Origin: Gymnogyps californianus
Lineage: Eukaryota; Chordata; Aves; Accipitriformes; Cathartidae
Direction of reading: 5' to 3'
Length of the DNA stretch: 64,000 bases
Assembly (NCBI RefSeq): GCF_018139145.2
Contig: NC_059481.1
Span: 15,116,368-15,180,367 of the forward strand
Shown piece after piece: positions 61,401 through 64,000 of the stretch. The position numbers and the translations under genes were made by a program. The stretch's first letter is position 1. Each line of letters starts with the position of its first letter. The notes beneath the pieces are model-generated. The model was not told the origin of the DNA. It saw only the letters and a program-made list of their open reading frames with translations, and searched no databases.

Positions 61401-62195
61401 ATGTGCATTCCTGATGTGTGCTGTTGTTTCTGTCTCAACAGCTGGATTGCGTCCTCGTTCGTATCGCTCCCTATTGCTGCACTGAGCTATTGCACATTTA
61501 CTATGAGGCTTTTAATTCTTTTAATGGAAAGTTTCACCCGGTAATACATCTGCATGTGTTGGTATTGGGCTGGTTTCTGTACAGAGATCCAGTGCTAGAC
61601 GCTGATGAAGAAACCTGAGATGAAAGGCTCGGTCCCCTCAGGGACACCACACAGGTAAATGGGGTGCAGGCTTTTCAGTCCAGTGGACAAGGAATAATTC
61701 ATTGTATTTTCAAGCTTAGCAGCTTGTTTCTTATAATTCCTTGAGACATAGTAATTAAATATCATCACATTAGAACCAATATGTCCCAAGTAGAGAACCA
61801 ACTCATACTCATAATTATGTAGCCATCACATTAAACAAACGAGCTGCTCATTAAAAATAGATGCAAAAGATTCAATTAGATCTAATGCTGTATTAAGGAT
61901 TTGATGACATGCTGGCTTTATTTCCATTGGTTCTAGGCAATAATGAAACAGCTTTTCATAGTGACCCAAGAGGAATATGTTTCTTTTTTAAATACCCATT
62001 TCCTTCTTAATCTTAAAACTGCTATTAAGCACCTTTTCCTTTAAGTAAAGGGGGGGAGAGAAAAAGGAGCTTTATTGTTTTCTAGCATTCCAGCTGGGTT
62101 TAGAGGCATAAAAGAATGAGGAAGTCCAATCTTTATTCTGCATCCTACCTCTAATATAGCTCAAAACAATGTAATAGGGAATCAAATCTCTGTGA
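58406..62195. other. Intergenic DNA, nothing recognised
   Basis: Mixed-composition DNA with a 17-base A run at 59,800-59,816. No gene, RNA or transposon is recognised. Confidence 0.5.
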
Positions 62196-62245
62196 GGATG
62201 ATTATTGAATGTACAGAAAAGGATGATTATTGAATGCACAGAATT
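62196..62245 (+). repeat. 25-bp tandem duplication
   Basis: A 25-base unit beginning 'ggatgattattgaatg' occurs at 62,196-62,220 and 62,221-62,245 with about three mismatches at the 3' side. Confidence 0.85.
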
Positions 62246-64000
62246 TCTTCTAACCGTTATCTGCCTGTCCTATATGTGCACATCATAGCACCAGAAGAGC
62301 TGTGTGATGGTCGCTTCGATCCAGTTCTCCTGATGAAACCGTTGCCTTTGGTCCGTCCTCCCCACCCAGCTGGGCACTGGCTGCAGCTTCGACTTAAACC
62401 TAGCAATAGATCTTTCTCTCACAAACTGGTTTTATTTAAACCCTTGTCTGTGGCCCTGCCCCTTGTGTTTTGGAAGCACGTTACATTTTGCTGAGCGATC
62501 AGGATTACACTTGTTCCATCGCTGCTCTCCTTTCTCCAGAAAGGCTTCTCAGGGGACAGAGCTGTAAATTGCATCCCAGCTCCGTCTTAATCCATCACCT
62601 GGACCAAGCAGCAGAGTCCTAGCAAAGACTGAAACAAAATCAGCTTTGCTTTTTCCCTGAATCTCTTGCCTAGCTCACAATACAGACGCTGTCAACTTTT
62701 AATTATGTGTGGGCAGATTACCCAGTTGCAAATGAACTGTGTTACACCAAAAATAAAACACTTTTATTCCCGTCGTTGACCTTTTTCTACATCGTCACTC
62801 CAGTTTTCGCTAAGATTAATATAGAAAGTAAAACATTTATTTTCACAATCTGATTTACACCGTTTTTGTTCAACTGTGCTTTACTTTATTTGGGTTAGTT
62901 CAGCTCCCTCCCCAAGTCTGGATAATCACAAGTTGACTGACTGTAGTGAGGAAAGACATATTAAAATTTATAGTTATAAAATAGCCTGATGCAGCGTCTG
63001 CTGTAGATGGCAAAATAGATCGGATTGATTGGGCATTTGTCTCTGAAACAGAGGGTGGTTTTGATGTATGTGCATAATTTGTAAGTGAATTTGCGTCTCC
63101 CTGGTACTGCTGCAGTTGATGCTGCATAATTAAGAATTTCATCACCAATCTGAAAAGTGCCCTTCGCTTTAGAGTGTGGTTTGATTTCACACAGAAATCA
63201 CCTTCTGGGCACAATGTATTTGGAAACCCCAAGAATCCCAGTTGCTCTGGGATATTTGCTATGATGGAAATTTAAGGGCTGTGTGCTTATGAGTGATATT
63301 ATTAAAACGATCGATTTCTTGACTCCACCTTGTAAATCAGTATATTCTAGCAAAGGGCACAAGCCTGAGAGGATGTCCACATAATATGTTAATCTACAAG
63401 AGATACAAAAAAGGGAATACTTTAGGTAGCTTTTCAGTCCAATGTCAGCTCTTGTTACTGTGTCCAGTCTATAGGTAGCTGTGAAATCTCTCTTGCTTTT
63501 CATGGTGTGCTGTAATGTGGGAAATAACTTTGCAATGCCACCAGCACAGAACAGGAGATGGTGGTGGTGAGGTGGGATTGCTTTGCCAGCCTGGTGCTTG
63601 CTGTGTTTTTACGTTCTCAGGAAGATACAGAGTTCTTCAGAAGTGTAACAGATGCTGATTTGGTCTGTAGTGCATATGAACTTGTGTTTTCAGGTAGAGG
63701 ACTGCAAACTGGAAAGAAGCAGACTGTCAGTCTCTGCTGAAACTTGAAGAACACATTTTTTTCCACTTTTGCCCACATACTTTTCCCTAGCCAGCTCATT
63801 TCCCTTTTAAAAGCTTTTTTTTTAATTTTTTTTTTTTTTTCCAAAATGAGTAACAATTCCTTATGTGCCATTTCACTGTCATCTCCAGGAAGGAGTTGCC
63901 GTGAAAGGAGTGGAAGAAATCTATCAGAGCATTTCTTCTGATAAGGGGAAAATTGTGACCATCCTTAGCCGAGTCACTGTTAGCGTTTCCCGTCACACCA
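62246..64000. other. Intergenic DNA to the right edge
   Basis: No recognised gene. T runs are at 63,815-63,823 and 63,826-63,840. A plus-strand frame after a plausible acceptor at 63,887-63,888 stays open to the window edge but resembles nothing I know. Confidence 0.4.

Noticed and set aside
63889..64000. A partial exon at the right edge: acceptor-like 'catctccag' then 37 open codons (EGVAVKGVEEIYQSI...).
   Set aside because: Codon third positions show no clear bias, the stretch is short enough for chance, and I recognise no protein. The continuation is outside the window.
46500..64000. miR-184 or MINAR1 coding exons, expected on this side in the conserved gene order.
   Set aside because: No GGACGGAGAACTGATAAGGG-type sequence on either strand and no large open frame resembling MINAR1. 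They are probably beyond the window.
1..64000. tRNA, rRNA, CRISPR array, phage or bacterial-type operon.
   Set aside because: No tRNA T-loop or box B pattern, no regularly spaced repeats, and no gene clusters. The DNA is vertebrate.

Overview
The window looks like avian nuclear DNA. It is mostly AT-leaning and sparse in mobile elements. It has spliced genes with GT-AG introns, one CpG island, and CR1 LINE 3' ends with the bird-type TTCTATG tail. The proteins it encodes are clearly vertebrate BCL2A1 and MTHFS. The species cannot be fixed from the sequence alone.

Layout, left to right. Positions 1-17.4 kb are intergenic, with no gene I can name. They hold a possible minus-strand terminal exon near 1.3 kb, two adjacent MIR-like SINE remnants near 8.8 kb, a good CTCF-type motif at 13.6 kb and a 21-base G run at 16.9 kb. 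BCL2A1 lies at 17,397-19,413 on the plus strand, with two coding exons (140 + 34 codons) and a 1.5 kb intron carrying a CR1 fragment and a pair of NF-kB-like motifs. A 3' UTR and about 2 kb of spacer with a second CR1 follow.

A CpG island at about 22.1-23.1 kb carries the start of MTHFS. MTHFS is on the same strand, in three coding exons at 22,649-22,765, 26,265-26,529 and 45,687-45,910, giving 201 aa. Its second intron is about 19.2 kb and contains only simple repeats, ancient repeat remnants and possible regulatory motifs. From about 46.5 kb to the right end I see no supportable gene. That stretch has a perfect 13-bp hairpin, a GC-rich block at 54.2-54.9 kb that may be decayed coding sequence, and short tandem repeats.

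The gene order BCL2A1-MTHFS, head to tail, is the conserved amniote order (human 15q25), here shown reversed. The two genes are not known to share a pathway. BCL2A1 is an anti-apoptotic BCL-2 relative, usually NF-kB-induced in blood cells. MTHFS is a housekeeping folate enzyme. I found no operon-like, CRISPR, phage or other defence-type system and no clearly new biological system. The findings are candidates at the level of single motifs, short repeats and one or two possible unannotated exons.
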